Below are positions 47,991 to 58,814 of a DNA stretch of 64,000 nucleotides, in pieces. Within the stretch, counting starts at the first letter, position 1. Each line of letters starts with the position of its first letter. The notes under the pieces were generated by a model, which did no database searches, was not told the origin of the DNA, and was given only the letters and a program-made list of their open reading frames with translations. The stretch spans positions 261,830,392 through 261,894,391 of the forward strand of contig NC_090323.1 of NCBI RefSeq assembly GCF_040869045.1, in the 5' to 3' direction. Made by a program: the position numbers and the translations under genes. This DNA comes from Eurosta solidaginis. Its lineage: Eukaryota > Arthropoda > Insecta > Diptera > Tephritidae.

Positions 47991-48110
47991 ATCTATACAA
48001 AGAAAAAAATGGGTGCGTGTAATTATATACGCGTGTGAGAAGTTATACGAATTGATTTTGATCTAATAGATCGGAGGAGTTCAGTGACAAACACGCGCAC
48101 AGATCAGAAG
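47991..48110 (+). repeat. Right flank of the array, shared with the dispersed copy
   Basis: GCGTGTGAGAAGTTATAC, GATCTAATAGATC and GGAGGAGTTCAGTGACAAAC match 27800-28460 in the same order but without the intervening 330 bases. This is the 3' end of the dispersed element. Confidence 0.7.
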
Positions 48111-51099
48111 GAGGTTTTGCTAGATTCCAACTTTTTTTCATCACACGTCTTGCGATTCACCACAAATTAAATGATTTCTTTGTGGGAATATAGGTATTTA
48201 GTACGATTAATTATATTTAAATTTTATTATTTGTAACAAAATGTTTGCATGTTTTACGTTTAAATATCAATTTAAATTTAATTAAAATAATTAAAAATTT
48301 TAAATTTAAAATAAGATAGAAAATGATTAATTTTATGGGTAAATGGAGGGTTGAAAATGGCCTTGCGGCGTTGCAAATACGTATATACGCTAAGTAGAAG
48401 ATAAGACAACGAGAAAAATTTAGTATTGGCGCACTTCTTTAGCACTTGTTTGAGGCTGCAGGTGTTCCAGGTTCGTGTCAAGTTGAACTTTTTTTATGCA
48501 AAATAGCGAATTACGAATTTTCGATTACCTTATCAACTGACCGTACACAATTTCAAATATATTGTGCTTGCAAGTATGAGCGACCTCAAAAATATTTCGC
48601 TTTTGCTATTTTGTTTGTAGGTCAGATGAAGGCGGTGAAGAAAAAGATTTGTTTCTCCTCATTCGAAACTTCGAAATATCAGAAAAGAAATAGGAATATG
48701 AAATTTTGTGGGTATAGCCTCATGCGTAAAAGGAATGGCATGTGTGCGTACGAACGCCAAAAAACTATTTTCATACATTTGACACACGCGTTTGAGTGTC
48801 TGGTAATATAGAAAGTTTTCTTGCCAAATGATTCTTTCTTACATTGAAGACAAGGCAATACTGGATTTTTTCACAATCAGCCCAATTCTAAACGAAAATT
48901 CCGTGCGAGTTTTTTCCCTTCTCCCATTCCTAGTATTCTAAATAAAAATTCCTTGTGAGTTTTTTCACTTCTCCCTTTCCTCCTATTCTGAACAATGATA
49001 GAAAAAGCGGACACCGGTTATGGGAGAAAAGTAGGTATTATGAATGTGAGGGAAAGGGAGATTTCTTTGCTATTTCATAGGAGTTTTTTCACTTATTAAA
49101 TTAAAGGGAATGCATCAAAATAGTTAAAGGAAATTGGTTCTTTTAAGAAAGAATACTTATTTGTACAAATTTGTGCTAAAATATGTATTTACATTCTACC
49201 ACAATATTCTCACTGTTAATACAACAACAACAACCACAATATTCTTTATTTTAAGTCGAAAAGTATATTATAAGCAACGGAAGATCTCTTCGTGTATTTG
49301 ATGCAGCCATCCAGAAATTGCGCAAGGATTTTTAAGAAGGCTTAAATAGATTTTGGCATATGATGAAAGACTAATTCAACTCGTCTTGGCCGCCAGAAAA
49401 TAGTTTTGCTGAATGAAAGCAGGCAACTCCGGCGGATTTGTGTTATACCGCCGTCTTCTTCTACTTATGCTCCTCTGTTGATGTTGCTGTGGCACCAATT
49501 CATTACTCATTTCAGTGAATACCACATGAAATGCAATACTATGCATTGTTTATATTTTATTTCTTAATTTCAAACAAATTCGCAACAATAATTAAACTTT
49601 TCTATTTTTTAAACAAAATAAGAAATGCGCAACGAAATTTCAATTGACAAAACAGCTGACTTCGAAAATTCGAAATTCCTATTCCCCAATTATTCTTCTC
49701 ACTAGGAGAAAAGAATTGGAGGAATTTTTCCGCGGGAATAAAAAAATCCGCGAGAGCAAAATTCCGCGAGAATATTTACAATTGGTGTGAATGTCTTTGA
49801 AAAAATTAATTCTAGAAATTTGCTTTTTGGACAAGGTGTAGGCGGGAATGAAAGTTTTAGTAGTAGGTTGTAGTAGTTTTGGCCTATATGTACGAGGCCA
49901 GACGAAATCTTGGAATGTGTTGGTAAGACGAATCGACACAAAATCAAAATTTAAGATTTTGTTTTTGGTTTGACTTTTGTGCTTTTCGATGAGGCGTAGG
50001 CGGGTATGGAAGTTAGGAAAAATGTTTGCATATTTTTAGCGATATTTTCTATTTGGCGAAGGCGGGTACGGAAGTTAGGAAAAATTTTTGCATATTTTTA
50101 GCGATATTTTCTATTTGGTATGGTCGCCTATTACCATGCCAGCTTTCGATGGTCTAGCAATGCCCTATGAGATCAATTTCTAACAATTGAAAGTAATTAA
50201 CAATTGTTTGAATTTGGTTAGCTTTTATAAAAGTTGTGCGCGCAGACTTAAAGCTGCAGACATTGGTGCTTTATCGGTAACCGTATCGGTAACCTTATAT
50301 GTAACAGCTGATTCGACCAACCTTATGAGAATCAATGCAATCGATTATTGGTGCCGCTAAGGTCGTAAACGTATCGTAGCCAACCAATTGGTTTTTGGCT
50401 TACCGTCGTAGCGATAAACAGCTGATTACCTTAGGGATACGACTACAGCGATACGACTCCCACTTAAACCTACGCCATACATGCTTCTAACCGAAGGTTG
50501 CTTAAAAGGACACTTTACTATAATTTCTCTGATTTCGATAAATAAGTTAGGAGGAAGATGGAAAAATAAAATTGTATGCAGATGAGGAAGACGGAAACAT
50601 AAATTGTCTGCAGATGAGGAAGATGACAATATGGAAATTCGATATTCGAAAGTTAGTTGAGGATGGGGAATTTGTGAAGTAATATTCGAGCAAATATGTT
50701 GTTCCCTTTTTCTGATGGCCGGGTAAAATCAGCTGTTTTGGGAAAAATGGGCATCTTTCCTGATTCATTGGATATCAATGGATGGATCAATAGATACAAA
50801 ATAAAACAACGAGCAGCATTTGAACTTGAAAAAAGAAAAACTAAATTGATACAAGTGCTCTACACCTGCAACAAACATACTCTTGGATAAATGCCTCCTA
50901 AGACCTTACTTAATGGGGCAAGTCAATTGACAATGAAACAATACAATCATAAATTCAGCCCTATTCTGCACTGAACTAGAATTTTCTCACTTTGGTAACT
51001 TTGCTATCCTGCGTTCCGTTTTCATTCAGTCCAACTTCGAAAGTCTCAATTTGACGTATCCAATTAAGCGTAGTTCCGTTTCTCTCAGTTGCAAATTAG
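48111..51099. other. Mostly unassigned; several short repeats
   Basis: Two direct copies of a block about 45-60 bases long (AAAATTCC-TG-GAGTTTTTTC) lie at 48890-49000. CCGCGGGAA/CCGCGAGAG motifs cluster at 49725-49775. A minus-strand 55-codon frame at about 49400-49555 (Arg-rich, SISRRRRYN) has no known domain. (CAA)n is at about 49222-49236. The block 50255-50465 (CGGTAACC repeats, CAGCTGATT twice) looks like a short dispersed repeat. Confidence 0.4.
49995..50118 (+). repeat. Two tandem copies of a 62-bp unit
   Basis: GCGGGTATGGAAGTTAGGAA (50000) and GCGGGTACGGAAGTTAGGAA (50062) start successive units ending in GCGATATTTTCTATTTGG. Confidence 0.9.
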
Positions 51100-51602
51100 T
51101 TGACGGAGATTGATTTGATTTTTATTTTCACGGGCTTTAAAGCGCAATTGTTTTTTAAATATGTAAGTAAAATATACCATAATGTTTATAAAAATTATTT
51201 TAAAACGAACTTTTTATTTTTTTTTTGTGGTTTTGCAGGGCAACAAGTACAACACCTGAGAAATATGAAAAATTGTTTGAAATGCTGTCAACAAAAAGAG
51301 ACATTGCACAAAGTTTCTCAAGAAGGCCCAAAGAAGAATTGCAGGCGTTTTGGAAAGATGTTGTATCGGAATTGAATGTACTTGGTCCCCCATCGAATGA
51401 AGCGAATTTGTGGAGTAAAGTAAGGTTATCCTGAAAATAACTTATATGATTCTTGCAGACGTGGGTTGATTGGAAGTGCTATGTAAAGAAGAAGATGTCG
51501 TCCAACAAAAAGGAAATGTTAAGCACAGGTGGTGGACAATGCCGTCTGAATAGGTTCAGTCCCATTGAAGAAAGGGTCAAGCGGCAGTTACCCACCGTTA
51601 TG
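51100..51602 (+). CDS. Myb/SANT-like (zeste-type) DNA-binding protein, partial
   Basis: Exon 1 ends at 51162 before GTAAGT; the intron runs to TTGCAG at 51238 (76 bases). Splicing joins AT of exon 1 to G of exon 2 and creates the start codon, giving MATSTTPEKYEKLFEMLST and DIAQSFSRRPKEELQAFWKD, with LGPPSNEANLWSK. A second GT-AG interval (51420-51458) is only 39 bases but restores the frame to TWVDWKCYVKKKMSSNKKE, STGGGQ and SPIEERVKRQ. The W-x(n)-W spacing and STGGGQ motif match the zeste/Myb_DNA-bind_5 family, found in host regulators and as the second protein of PIF/Harbinger transposons. The frame enters a GC-rich repeat at about 51605, so the C-terminus is lost or lies beyond an insertion. 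Confidence 0.65.
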
Positions 51603-51606
51603 TGTA

Positions 51607-51695
51607 ACGTACGTATACGTATTAGAGGTTTACGCCGATCACTTTATCGGCGGCGGCGGCGTAGTCGGCGCGCCGGCGTACGCCGGTGTTCTTAC
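51607..51695 (+). repeat. GC-rich CGG repeat end, left copy
   Basis: ATACGTATTAGAGGTTTACG with TATCGGCGGCGGCGGCG is present here and in inverse at 57270-57412. The pair may be the two ends of one element now filled with later insertions, or two independent copies. It lies at the 3' edge of the Myb/SANT exon. Confidence 0.65.
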
Positions 51696-51754
51696 TTTAA
51701 AAGCTTGATTTTTCTATTTAAAAGAATAATATTTAGGAAAGGTTTTGCTTATAT

Positions 51755-51950
51755 GTATTTAGGGAAATCAACGTGTTGGCCATTTCGGAAAGATCCGGAG
51801 TTTTTGCATCAAAATCTCGCAGACCGTTCAAAAATTTTCAGGAGTATCTCCTTGCGAAGGGATTGTCCCTCGTTCGCTTGCTCCAGAGAGGCTTCGAACC
51901 TAACCCCGGTCTTTGGAATTGGTACTGCTACGTCTCCTGAAAAGAAATAG
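51755..51950 (+). pseudogene. Possible N-terminal fragment of a non-LTR retrotransposon ORF
   Basis: The plus-strand frame reads SRRPFKNFQEYLLAKGLSLV then LLQRGFEPNPGLWNWYCYVS. The EPNPG motif followed by W and C resembles the start of LINE ORF2 proteins, where an (x)NPGP 2A-like motif is common. The domain is not completed, and later sequence is broken. It may be the 5' end of the element whose EN-RT begins at 54061. Confidence 0.35.
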
Positions 51951-52322
51951 GCATACATAAAATAGTTACACTTTTGCTTGTATAACTCGTGCAAAGCGTA
52001 GTTTCACCTAGGGTTAATTCCTAATAATCGTCGCAAACACAATTTCTTTAAATCATTTGTCGCTCCTTGGCGGTCACGCATAAAGGCAACTTAGGGTTGC
52101 TATTAATGGTCTATTAATACTCATGACTCGCGTGGCACAGGGCGCCTCCAGTTTTTTCGGCTGTTTTTAAGAGCTACAATTCCCGATGTGCGAACAGTAG
52201 GAATCCCTACCACCAGTCACCACCACGCCTCCTGAGCATCACACCAAATGTCAGTACAGAAGCTATAGGACTACGACCTCATACCTTCGTCGACGTCACT
52301 TTCCCAGAAGCTATAGGTGTAG

Positions 52323-52506
52323 CTCCGAAGACTTTCCAACGGATGCGTTTGTCGCGCTATGCTGCCGAGCTACGCCAGAGAAACACCTTGAAACGTTAGG
52401 GTGTGACTATTCGGCCAAGGATGCCGCCTTCGAAATCATAAGCAGTCTAAGTGGATGTCATTGCGTCATGGGTGAAAATCGTATAATCCTCGGCGCATCT
52501 ACATAA
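52323..52506 (+). pseudogene. Unrecognised coding-like frame
   Basis: About 60 open codons (EDFPTDAFVALCCRATPEKH, LSGCHCVMGENRIILG) with a TAA at the end. Composition is coding-like and less AT-rich than its surroundings, but no family is recognised. It could belong to the retroelement debris around it. Confidence 0.25.
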
Positions 52507-52650
52507 TTTACAAGGACCCTGGATAAAATTTTTAAAATGTATACCAAAGATTGCAGACGTTTGTGTTCACAACATTGATTTCAATAGTCTTCGTTAAATC
52601 AAATTTAGGATGAAAGTCCACGGATTTTAAGTTGAAAGTTGTTAACTACT

Positions 52651-53106
52651 TATGTATGTTTGTTTATGGTGTGTTCAGTTTATACTTATATTTAAGAATT
52701 CATGAGCTTAACACCGGCTTATAATAATTGAATTTCAATTATTATGTTTTCTAAGAGAAACTGAAAAGAAAGAAACATTTACTGGCATATTGCGATGGAA
52801 CCATTTCGAAAACCGCCAACGTAATCATCATCAGGCAATTTTGTAATGTTATCAAAGGTTTCACCGGGATTCGAACCGTGAATCACATGGTGAAACTGCA
52901 GTAGCCTTTAACCACTAGGCCATCCTACTGGTATTTGTTTTCATGCTTAATTCAGTTTTTCTCATTTCTCTACTAACAACACAATTGAGACATTTGCCGC
53001 AATATGCCAGTAAATGTTTCTTTCTTTTCAGTTTCTCTTAGAAAACATAATAATTGAAATTCAATTATTATAAGCCGGTGTTAAACTCATGAATTCTTAA
53101 ATATAG
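52651..53106 (-). mobile_element. Foldback insertion with tRNA-like core and 13-bp target duplication
   Basis: GTTGTTAACTACT at 52638-52650 and 53107-53119 flanks the insert exactly. Inside, arms 52687-52794 and 52998-53105 are 108-base inverted copies with one mismatch. The loop (52795-52997) carries a tRNA-Glu-like Pol III head on the minus strand. The near-identical arms and clean duplication suggest a recent insertion. The combination of long TIRs with a SINE-type head and a SINE-length target duplication is unusual. Confidence 0.85.
52856..52932 (-). tRNA. tRNA-Glu-like sequence (not a functional tRNA gene)
   Basis: Minus strand: A box TGGCCTAGTGG, anticodon-loop region GTTTCACC (TTC in the anticodon position, as in tRNA-Glu), and B box GGTTCGAATCC followed by CGG. 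The acceptor stem (AGTAGGA against TGAAACC) does not pair and the T stem has mismatches, so it is a tRNA-derived promoter head rather than a tRNA gene. Confidence 0.6.
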
Positions 53107-53119
53107 GTTGTTAACTACT

Positions 53120-54050
53120 GTTTTCCGACCTTACGATATTGGAGCTCCTTATGGATGGCCGCGTAGCTTCAGTTTTCAGACATGTTCGACTGTCCACTAC
53201 GTTAGGGTAGTATCACATACGGTCATTAGTTCCACTGTCTTGGGAAAGCTTTTGCTTCACCACTTTGAGTGTTCTTGCGAAGGACAAAGCCTCACCCGGT
53301 AGATATATGTGGCTACGTATTCACATTTGTAAAAGGAGCCGTAACGTGTAGGTGATATTTAAACTTGGTTGATAGGCAATAATCAATGTGATTCACTCCA
53401 AGGGACTAGTTTTGGACAGGGCCGCCAACTTTGGGAAATTTCAAACCGGGAGCCTTGGGTGTTGAAGGATGAAGTATGAAAATCAAAATTAACATTTCAG
53501 ACGCTATTTTATAGTTTCGCAATTGAACAACAGATGTTAGAATGCAAGACTTAGTGATTTCTCAAACCCTTCTCATAAGTACATATATCTTCAACTTAAG
53601 TATGAGGTAAGAATAATTTCAAAGAAGTGTTTATGCCCCTAGAACCTACTAAAGGATTTTGCATCACGCATTTCGCTTATTTTTGAGGACAATTTAAAAA
53701 CATGTTCGCCTTGGGTCATTTTATTTGAATTAATTGTTCATTATTAATTTTTTCAAAAATGCAAAGTGAGCATATAAATTTATTATATAACTTTTCTTTT
53801 AGTGTTTTGTTTTAATAACTTGCTGAATTGGGTGATGCAAAGTCCGTGTTAAGCTGGCATCGAAAGCGCCTGTTATTTTAAATAACTTTTGAATAAGTTA
53901 TAAATAGTTAAATTTCGCAATTGGATTCTTATAACTGGCAGTGATGCGCATCCGTTGATACCACTTTCGACCATATCCGACCAATTTTCGACATGAAAAA
54001 TAAATGGCCTAAACAGTCTTAAACGAGTAGAAAATATACCCAAATCATCC
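53120..54050. other. No confirmed gene
   Basis: Sequence between the foldback and the retrotransposon. No domain is recognised. Parts may be the 5' UTR or lost ORF1 of the element starting near 54050. Confidence 0.35.
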
Positions 54051-57000
54051 GGGTACCCCAATGCTTGCCCAAGGGCGCCCAGTCCCAAGGCCACAACAGC
54101 AATTGCGTCCTGGCCTTCCACAACCTAGGCGTAGTCACCCCTCACTTACCCCTAGAGTGGCGGCGTCACCCCTCATGCACTTCAGAATTCTGCAGTTCAA
54201 CTGTAATGGACTAACTGGGAAGATTACGGAGATAGTCGATTTCATGAAGCGGCACAACATCCGCATTGCTGCGATTCAAGAGACTAAACTCACAGCAAGA
54301 TCTGCATTGCAGACCTGCTCTGGTTATAATGTCCACAGGAAAGACCGCGAGAGCGGAAATGGAGGCGGCCTCGCGTTTATTATACACCACTCTGTGCAAT
54401 ATCATATATTTGATCCTGGCATCGACCGCAGTGACAATGTCTTAGAACGTCAAGGCCTATCTGTCCGGTCAGGCGATGCAAATCTAGAAATCATCAACAT
54501 CTACATCCCTCCTGTCACCTGTTGCCCCAGTGGATACCGCCCTAATATCGAGGCCTTACTCACTGGCAACAATCGCATTATCTTAGGCGATTTTAATGCC
54601 CATCACGACCTATGGCATTCAAATTTGCGGGCGGACAGTAGGGGTGAGATGTTGGCGGATCAAATAGACGAAACGACGTTCTGCACAATAAACGGAGACG
54701 CCCCCACACGTATGGTAAGAAGCTGTCATAGCTCGCCAGATATCTCAATCGTGAGCGCAGAACTCGTAAACTGCGTCAACTGGCAGCCGATGGTAACATT
54801 GGCATCCGACCACCTGCCCATACTTATTTCGTTCGAGCGTACCGCCGACTTCATCGTCACCGAAAAACGCACTTTCATAAACTTCAAAAAAGGAAAGTGG
54901 GAAGAATATAAATCTGCAACAGACAGCAGCTTTGCTGCCCTCCCTGTCCCGACTGATGCCCGCCAAGGGGAGCGTGCCTTTCGTAAGGTCATTGAATCCG
55001 CCTCGGCACATTTCATTCCCGCCGGGAGAATTCCCGAAATCCGGCCCCACTTCCCGGCGGAGGCCGCGAGCTTAGCGAGGGAACGCGACCTTATAAGACA
55101 GCTTGATCCAGGCGACCCCCAAATAAGGGATATAAACCAACGCATCAGATTGCTTATGGACGAACACAAGCGGGCGAAATGGGAAGACCACCTAAGAGGT
55201 TGTAACCTCTCTACCGGTGTAGGTAAACTTTGGTCCACCGTAAAGTCCCTATCGAATCCGACTAAGCACAAAGACAAAGTTTCCATCGCCTTTGGCGATA
55301 AGGTGCTGTCGGATGCGAAAAAATGCGCGAGCGCTTTCTGCCGACAATATATAATGCATCCTACGGTCGACAAAGATAGACGGAGAGCCAATAGACACGC
55401 ACATAAACACAAACTCAGCGCGTCACCAATTACCATCACCGCTAGAGAGGTTGAGGACGCCATTGGTCGCGCTAAACCATCCAAAGCAGTGGGCCCAGAC
55501 GGCATAGCCATGCCGATGCTTAAAAACCTAGGGAAAGAGGGTTTCAAATATTTAGCGCATGTCTTCAACCTGTCTCTTTCCACCTTTGTCATACCCGAGA
55601 AATGGAAGCTAACGTAGGTGAGTCATATCGTCCGATATCTCTCCTATCGCCAGTGGCAAAGACGCTTGAAGCCATTTTGCTCCCTTATTTCCAAGCACAT
55701 TTGCAGCTAGCCCCTCATCAGCATGGCTTCAGAAAACTCCATAGCACTACCTCCGCGCTAAATGTCATTAGCACCCAGATAAATTGCGGTTTGAATCAAT
55801 ATCCCCACCATAGAATAGTACTCGTAGCGTTAGACCTATCAAAAGCTTTTGATACGGTCAACCATGGCTCGTTACTGCAAGACCTGGAAGGGTCCACCCT
55901 TCCCCCATGTCTTAAAAGGTGGACCGCAAATTATCTGGGTGGTCGGCAGGCATCGGTGCAATTCAGAAACGAAACATCAAAACAAAGGAGAATTAAACAA
56001 GGGGTGCCACAGGGTGGTGTCCTATCCCCGCTTTTGTTTAATTTCTACATATCTAAGCTACCTTCACTACCGGAAGGAGTCACAATCGTTTCCTACGCCG
56101 ATGACTGCACAATAATGGCCACAGGCCCAGGCCCAAAGATCGATGAGCTATGCAATAAAATAAACGGCTATCTCCCTGATCTCTCCAGTTTTTTCGCCTC
56201 GCGAAACCTGGCATTGTCACCGACTAAATCTTCCGCGACCTTATTTACAACATGGACGCCCCAAATGTCGACCATATTGAACATCCACGTCGATGGCACT
56301 ACGCTACCGACTGTCCTACACCCCAAAATCTTGGGTGTGACGTTTGATCAGGATCTACATTTTGGTGCGCACGCAACCGCAATTGTTCCAAGAATTCAGA
56401 GCCGTAATAAAATCCTCAAATCCCTTGCTGGCAGTACCTGGGGAAAAGATAAAGAAACGCTCTTGACCACATACAAAGCAATTAGCCAGCCGATTACGTG
56501 CTACGCGTCACCCATATGGTCACCAAGCCTAAAAACCACCCACTGGAAGAAACTACAGGCCTGCCAAAATACTGCTCTCAGAATCGCCACGGGCTGTCTT
56601 CTTATGTCCCCAGAACACCATCTGCATAATGAGGCGAGAATACTCCCCATCAGGGAGAGAAATGAGATGCTGACCAAACAGTTTCTGTTGAATACCCAGA
56701 AACCTGGGCATCCCAACAGACATCTGATTGACGAACCAGCACCGCCTAGGGGCCTAAGGAGTCATCTCCGTAAGCATTTTGAGGAAATACGGCACCTGAG
56801 AACCCAGCCGTATGAAGCGGAAAAACACAAGCAGGTCCTTGGTGAACTCCATAGACAGGCGTCGGACCTTTATGTCGGGAATTGCCCGGTGAATCCAGTA
56901 CTTGAAGAAAAATATCCAGAACTCGCAGAAGAGGAACGCATACTCCCCAGGGAAACGCGTGTCACCCTTGCTCAACTTCGTTCTGGATACTGTAACAGGT

Positions 57001-57265
57001 TAAACTCTTACCTATCCAGAATCAACCCCGACATACAAAATGTATGCCCTGCTTGCAATGTGTCCCCACATGACACCAACCATCTCTTTAATTGTAATGT
57101 GGAACCAACGCCTCTAACACCCCTTTCCTTATGGTCCACCCCTGTTGAAACGGCAAGTTTCCTTGGACTCCCGTTAGAGGATATTGATGACAATTTGTGA
57201 TCGGTCGCGGCTATTAGGTGGGGCGAGCATTGCTACAACAACAACAACAACAACAACAACAACAG
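54050..57265 (+). pseudogene. Jockey/R1-superclade non-LTR retrotransposon, EN-RT nearly complete but broken
   Basis: The first frame (54061-55617, 518 codons) carries the APE endonuclease: FNCNGL (Asn47/49), QETK (Glu74), LGDFNAHHD (Asp177, Asn179), SPDIS (Asp227) and SDHLP (Asp250-His251). An RT N-terminal region with AVGPDGI follows. The second frame (55602-57200, 532 codons) continues RT: GESYRPISLLSP, ALDLSKAFD (Asp78/Asp84), QGVPQGGVLSPLLF, SYADD (165-168), and ends with a CPACNVSPHDTNHLFNC zinc motif. At 55600-55615 the WK and GESYRP blocks are too close: a short segment of RT seems deleted with loss of frame. The 3' end is (CAA)n. Both long frames are otherwise open, so the copy is young. 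ORF1 was not found. Confidence 0.88.
57234..57263 (+). repeat. (CAA)n tail of the retrotransposon
   Basis: GCTACAACAACAAC... runs to about 57263 immediately after the 3' UTR. The tail also creates poly-Thr and poly-Val spurious frames. Confidence 0.9.
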
Positions 57266-57269
57266 TAGA

Positions 57270-57412
57270 AAATATAATAACGCGCCGGACGCCGCGCCAC
57301 CGCGCCGATATTTTTGACATTCGGCGGCGGCGTGCGAAAAACGACCAAAATCGGCGGCGGCGGCAGCGTTTATCGGCGGCGTATATCTCTAATACGTATG
57401 CCGTACGTACAC
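57270..57412 (-). repeat. GC-rich CGG repeat end, right copy
   Basis: This is the inverse of 51607-51695 (ATACGTATTAGAG, TATACGCCGCCGATAAACGC on the minus strand), with several CGGCGGCGG blocks. It lies directly after the retrotransposon's tail. Confidence 0.7.
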
Positions 57413-57902
57413 ACATTTGAGCGAAATTTATGCCAACAGTGGTAAAGAAAAAAATTTTGCCATCGACCTGATTGAATGGATGTATATGGAACCATCAACT
57501 TTTTCTATTTTAATTTCTGATGGTGTGAAAGGCTGGAATTAATATTAAATAAGTATATAATATTTATGTATAATCTGAATTTTTAGGTAACAGACGAACA
57601 GAGAAAATGGTTAAGAGAATTTTCTGTAACGTCTTGGGACATGTTAACTTAACATGCATTTGGGGAAACATGGTGAATCGCAAGACGTTTCACTAATTTA
57701 CGGTCTAACTACTAACATTTCAACAATTACGATATTAACGTACTAACAACTAACGATCAGCGGGATTGCGCACACAATAATTGCATAACTACAGGCGCCC
57801 TTATACATACAATTTATTCTTTACGCATACATTGCATACATTCAGGCGTAAAATATAATTAGCTTGTGTCTGTTTCCAATAAGAATATTCTCTATGCATG
57901 TG
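57413..57902. other. Short unassigned coding-like frame, then AT-rich DNA
   Basis: From about 57420 a 41-codon plus-strand frame (NFAIDLIEWMYMEPSTFSIL, then SDGVKGWN and TAA) looks coding-like and may be a displaced exon of the interrupted Myb/SANT gene or its transposon. A 17-base palindrome, CATGTTAACTTAACATG, lies at 57640-57656 just inside the right 18-bp inverted repeat. Confidence 0.3.
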
Positions 57903-58325
57903 TGTATGGATATTGGGTTGGGTCGGTTTGTATGGACGAAAGTAAACCTATATCGCGCGCCATCGATTTTTTCATAGGATTTGAGCTCAGAAAAAAAGAT
58001 ACACTGCGCATACCCAAAAAAATAATTTTCGAGCTTGGGAAAAAAAAATCGATTTTTCGACCAAAATTCTTCTCCATAAAAGAATTTTTTTTTTTTTTCA
58101 AAAAACTGCGTTCACCAATTTTGCATTTGCCAATTGACACTAAATCATATACATAAAAAATTATTTGAAGCCTTGAAAGTGCATAAAAAATCGATGAAAT
58201 TTCGCAGGCTGGAAAATTATTTTTTTGGGTATGGTGGAATGTTTGCTATCCTGAGCCCAAATCCCATCGAAAAATGTATGGCGCGATATCGGTTAATAAA
58301 TCGACCCAGTCTAATGGATATGTTA
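57903..58325. repeat. Foldback element, copy 2 (short version of 1086-2460)
   Basis: Left arm: TATCGCGCGCCATCGATTTT and a TTTGAGCTCAG block. Right arm: CTGAGCCCAAATCC and TGGCGCGATATCGGTTAATA. These are the same terminal blocks as copy 1, with the interior reduced to about 150 bases. Confidence 0.75.
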
Positions 58326-58814
58326 TGCTATATATGTGCGTATGTAAGTTTGATGTACATAAATGAGGAGGAAATATTAAACTAATGCAGAAGACATTTT
58401 AACTTTCAACATGATTCAACAGTATTGACTTTTAAACTTAGGTCGAATTTACCTATACGTTTTAGTAGGGTTGTCTGGCTTTGGCGCTTTGGCATCGCCA
58501 TAAGAACGCAATTAAACGCCTTGGGAGCTTTTTTCGCTTTAAAGCGCCTTTACTTCCGATGTGAGGCAACAGGCAACATGCCAATAACTAACTAACAAGC
58601 TTGTCTATGTTGGTTACTTGGATCTACCTTTCGCGAGGACTGGCTTTGGAAAGGGCTTTCTTATAAAGGCCAGTCATAAAAGTCGTAAAGACTATGAGTA
58701 TGAATTCTATAGTAAGAGTGGCACAGCTCAAAAAACCGCGGCGCCAAGAACTAATTTTTGCTACTCTATCCAGCTCTAAAAAGTCACCACATAAGCCGCT
58801 AATATAACTTGAAC
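58326..58814. other. No gene seen
   Basis: No coding frame or repeat is recognised in this stretch. Confidence 0.4.

Larger units (their letters stand above)
48145..57688. other. 18-bp perfect inverted repeat bounding 9.5 kb (possible ends of a composite transposon)
   Basis: ACGTCTTGCGATTCACCA at 48145-48162 is matched exactly in inverse at 57671-57688. Similarity stops sharply after 18 bases on the inside. The span contains the Myb/SANT gene, a foldback insertion and an EN-RT retrotransposon. Flanking bases (TTCATCAC and TTCACTAA) are only partly alike, so a target duplication is not established. Confidence 0.4.

Noticed and set aside
48446..48811. 121-codon plus-strand frame
   Set aside because: No domain, no splice or promoter signal, ordinary AT-rich composition; kept only as unassigned DNA.
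52856..52932. Genuine tRNA-Glu gene
   Set aside because: Acceptor and T stems do not pair; it lies in the loop of a foldback.
54726..55592. Minus-strand 288-codon open frame
   Set aside because: It is the antisense shadow of the endonuclease/RT frame; no domain.
57174..57420. Frames with long Val or Thr runs
   Set aside because: They come from the (CAA)n tail and the CGG repeats.
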